Translations under genes and position numbers: made by a program
The notes under the pieces: generated by a model
The model's input: the letters and a program-made list of their open reading frames with translations, nothing else
Database searches by the model: none
What the model was told of the DNA's origin: nothing
Shown here: piece after piece, positions 23,111-25,367 of the stretch
How the letters are laid out: the number at the start of each line of letters is the position of its first letter
Position numbering within the stretch: the first letter of the stretch is position 1
NCBI GenBank assembly: GCA_017615445.1
Contig: JAGAAD010000062.1
Coordinates: 1-25,367 of the forward strand
DNA: 25,367 nucleotides
Source of the DNA: Bacteroidales bacterium
GTDB lineage: Bacteria; Bacteroidota; Bacteroidia; Bacteroidales; UBA932
Reading direction: 5' to 3'

Positions 23111-25234
23111 TTACTCATCATTGTCATCTGCCAGCAGTCTGTACCCGCTCTTCTCCACGATTTCCTTCTGCATTGCAGGAGTCACCTCAGCATAATGGTC
23201 GAAAGACATTGTGCTGGTGGCACGTCCAGAAGAGAGAGTACGGAGCACCGTCACATAACCGAACTGCTCGGAAAGCGGTACGAACGCCTTGATGATGCGC
23301 GCTCCGTTTGCCGTGCTGTCCATCGCGCTGATCTGTCCGCGGCGGCGGTTGAGGTCGCCGACTATGTCGCCCATGTACTCTTCGGGTGTGACCACCTCCA
23401 GAGACATGATGGGCTCCAGGATGACAGGTTTGCACTTGGGGCATGCGTGGCGGAACGCCATACGTCCGGCAATTTCGAACGAAAGCTGGTCCGAGTCGAC
23501 CGGGTGATAAGAGCCGTCAAGCACGGTCACTTTCATCGACTGAACTTCGCAGCCTGCCAGGACACCGTTGGCCATGGCGGACTTGAAGCCCTTCTCGATG
23601 CAAGGGATGAACTCCTTGGGGATGTTTCCGCCCTTGACGACGCTCTCGAACTGGAGCCCGGTAACACCGGGATCTGCCGGCCCGATTTCCACGATAATGT
23701 CGGCAAACTTGCCGCGTCCGCCCGTCTGCTTCTTGTAGACTTCGCGGTGCTGGACGCTGGCTGTGATTGCCTCTTTGTAGTTGACCTGGGGCGCACCCTG
23801 GTTGATCTCCACTCCGAACTCCCTGCGGAGACGGTCGATGATGATGTCCAGGTGAAGCTCGCCCATTCCGCTGATGATGGTCTGACCCGTTTCCGTGTCT
23901 GCCTTCACCGTGAAGGTAGGATCCTCCTCGGAAAGTTTTGCGAGCGCTACGCCCAATTTGTCAAGATCCTGCTGGGTCTTCGGCTCCACGGCGACTCCGA
24001 TGACGGGGTCCGGGAATTCCATGGATTCGAGGACGATCGGATGGCCTTCATCACAGATGGTGTCTCCGGTCCTGAGGTCCTTGAATCCGACTGCAGCCGC
24101 GATGTCTCCGGCCTCCACAACCTCGATCGGGTTCTGGTGGTTCGAGTGCATCTGGTACAGCCTTGCCACACGCTCCTTCTTCGCAGACCTGACGTTCAGC
24201 ACATAGGAGCCGGCGTCAAGCTTGCCCGAATATGCGCGCAGGAATGCAAGACGGCCCACGAACGGATCCGTGGCGATCTTGAACACGAGCGCGCAGAAGG
24301 GCTCCTGCTCGGAAGGCTGGCGCTCGATCTCGGCTCCGTTGCGCGGGTTCACACCCTTCACGGCGCCTTTGTCGAGCGGGGACGGAAGATAACGCATTAC
24401 TGCGTCCAGGAGGAACTGGACTCCCTTGTTCTTGAAGGACGAACCGCAGCAGGCGGGGACTATCTGCATAGAGATCGTTCCCTTGCGCAGCGCTGCGATT
24501 ATCTCTTCGCGGGTAATGGATTCCGGGTCCTCGAAGTACTTCTCCATAAGGGCTTCGTCGCACTCTGCGGCCGCCTCCACGAGCTTGTCGCGCCAGGCTT
24601 CCACTTCGTCCGCCATGTCCTCAGGGACTGTCCCGTAGTGGTAATTAACCAGCTCTTCGCTTGAGTTGTAGTAAATGGCCTGCCTGTCGATGAGGTCCAC
24701 GATGCCCTCGAATTTGTCTTCCGCCCCGATGGGGAGGCAGACGGGCACCGCGTGCGCTCCGAGCTTATTGTGGATTTCCTCCACGCAAGCCAGGAAGTCC
24801 GCACCGACGCGGTCCATTTTGTTCACATACGCGATCTTCGGAACTCCGTACTTGTCCGCCTGACGCCACACGGTCTCGGACTGAGGCTGCACACGGCCCA
24901 CCGCGCAGAATGTCGCGATGGTTCCGTCCAGCACTCGGAGCGAACGCTCCACTTCCACCGTGAAATCGACATGGCCGGGAGTGTCGATCAGGTTGATCTG
25001 ATAGACCTTGCCGGCATAGTGCCAGAAGGCGGTTGTTGCCGCGGAGGTGATGGTGATACCCCTCTCCTGCTCCTGGACCATCCAGTCCATGGTGGCGGCG
25101 CCTTCGTGCACTTCGCCGATTTTGTGAGTCTTGCCGGTGTAGTACAGGATGCGTTCAGACGTAGTGGTCTTACCGGCATCGATGTGAGCCATGATGCCGA
25201 TGTTACGTGTGAACTGAAGATCCCGTTTTGCCAT
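23111..25234 (-). CDS. fusA: Translation elongation factor G
   Basis: The 707-residue product is EF-G, the GTPase that moves tRNAs and mRNA through the ribosome after each peptide bond and works with RRF in recycling. GTP-binding motifs are in order: G1 AHIDAGKT (16-23), G2 around [12 protein letters not shown]3 DTPGHVDF, G4 NKMD and G5 GSSFKNKG. Domain II, domain III ([21 protein letters not shown]), the domain IV tip region ([15 protein letters not shown]) and domain V ([27 protein letters not shown]) follow in the normal arrangement. Length is typical for the canonical bacterial factor, and its place between rpsG and rpsJ marks it as the housekeeping copy. The gap to rpsG is 23 bases. Confidence 0.98.
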   Translation of the reverse strand: MAKRDLQFTRNIGIMAHIDAGKTTTSERILYYTGKTHKIGEVHEGAATMDWMVQEQERGITITSAATTAFWHYAGKVYQINLIDTPGHVDFTVEVERSLRVLDGTIATFCAVGRVQPQSETVWRQADKYGVPKIAYVNKMDRVGADFLACVEEIHNKLGAHAVPVCLPIGAEDKFEGIVDLIDRQAIYYNSSEELVNYHYGTVPEDMADEVEAWRDKLVEAAAECDEALMEKYFEDPESITREEIIAALRKGTISMQIVPACCGSSFKNKGVQFLLDAVMRYLPSPLDKGAVKGVNPRNGAEIERQPSEQEPFCALVFKIATDPFVGRLAFLRAYSGKLDAGSYVLNVRSAKKERVARLYQMHSNHQNPIEVVEAGDIAAAVGFKDLRTGDTICDEGHPIVLESMEFPDPVIGVAVEPKTQQDLDKLGVALAKLSEEDPTFTVKADTETGQTIISGMGELHLDIIIDRLRREFGVEINQGAPQVNYKEAITASVQHREVYKKQTGGRGKFADIIVEIGPADPGVTGLQFESVVKGGNIPKEFIPCIEKGFKSAMANGVLAGCEVQSMKVTVLDGSYHPVDSDQLSFEIAGRMAFRHACPKCKPVILEPIMSLEVVTPEEYMGDIVGDLNRRRGQISAMDSTANGARIIKAFVPLSEQFGYVTVLRTLSSGRATSTMSFDHYAEVTPAMQKEIVEKSGYRLLADDNDE

Positions 25235-25257
25235 TTTACTCTCTAGTCAACTAAAAA

Positions 25258-25367
<110 letters not shown>

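Noticed and set aside
23195..24664. 489-codon plus-strand frame opposite fusA
   Set aside because: Antisense shadow of a conserved EF-G gene, with no domain signature.

Overview
The window looks like chromosomal DNA from a GC-rich member of the Bacteroidota, probably Bacteroidales. The evidence is two tandem SusC/SusD pairs, BACON-domain lipoproteins, FISUMP-type lipoproteins, a TAnnTTTG-type promoter and weak ribosome binding sites. No mobile element, CRISPR array or rRNA is visible.

Layout. (1) Positions 1-2004 (+) hold the 3' part of an S9-family prolyl-oligopeptidase-like serine peptidase, followed by a large hairpin at 2021-2059. (2) Positions 2153-22572 (+) hold eleven genes with gaps of only 3 to 29 bases. 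They read as one operon of about 20 kb: susC1, susD1, susC2, susD2, a two-BACON lipoprotein, a three-BACON lipoprotein with a C-terminal beta-rich module, a fimbrillin-like/FISUMP lipoprotein, a coiled-coil (DUF4988-like)/FISUMP lipoprotein, a GH18-propeller fusion, a GH5 glycoside hydrolase and a tyrosine-phosphatase-family lipoprotein. (3) Positions 22605-22686 hold a small hairpin and a bidirectional terminator between converging units. (4) Positions 22681-25367 (-) hold a CAT-anticodon tRNA, rpsJ, fusA and the 3' end of rpsG.

How the genes work together (inference from family knowledge). The long operon is a polysaccharide or glycoconjugate utilisation locus. Nine of its eleven products carry a lipobox, and the other two are TonB-dependent outer-membrane transporters. 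The BACON and FISUMP lipoproteins would be surface binding or adhesion proteins. GH18 and GH5 would cut beta-linked glycans outside the cell, and the two SusCD pairs would import the oligosaccharides. A phosphatase-fold lipoprotein is an unusual addition and suggests a phosphorylated substrate or removal of phosphate from surface material. No regulator (HTCS, SusR, sigma/anti-sigma) lies in the window, so control must come from outside it. The substrate cannot be fixed from sequence; a glycan carrying beta-linked GlcNAc (chitin or N-glycan core) and/or a beta-glucan is the best guess.

The most notable points are the GH18-propeller fusion, the lipid-anchored phosphatase, the twin FISUMP modules, the separation of rpsJ from the rest of the S10 cluster by a tRNA, and the palindrome that embeds the tRNA 3' end in a terminator.
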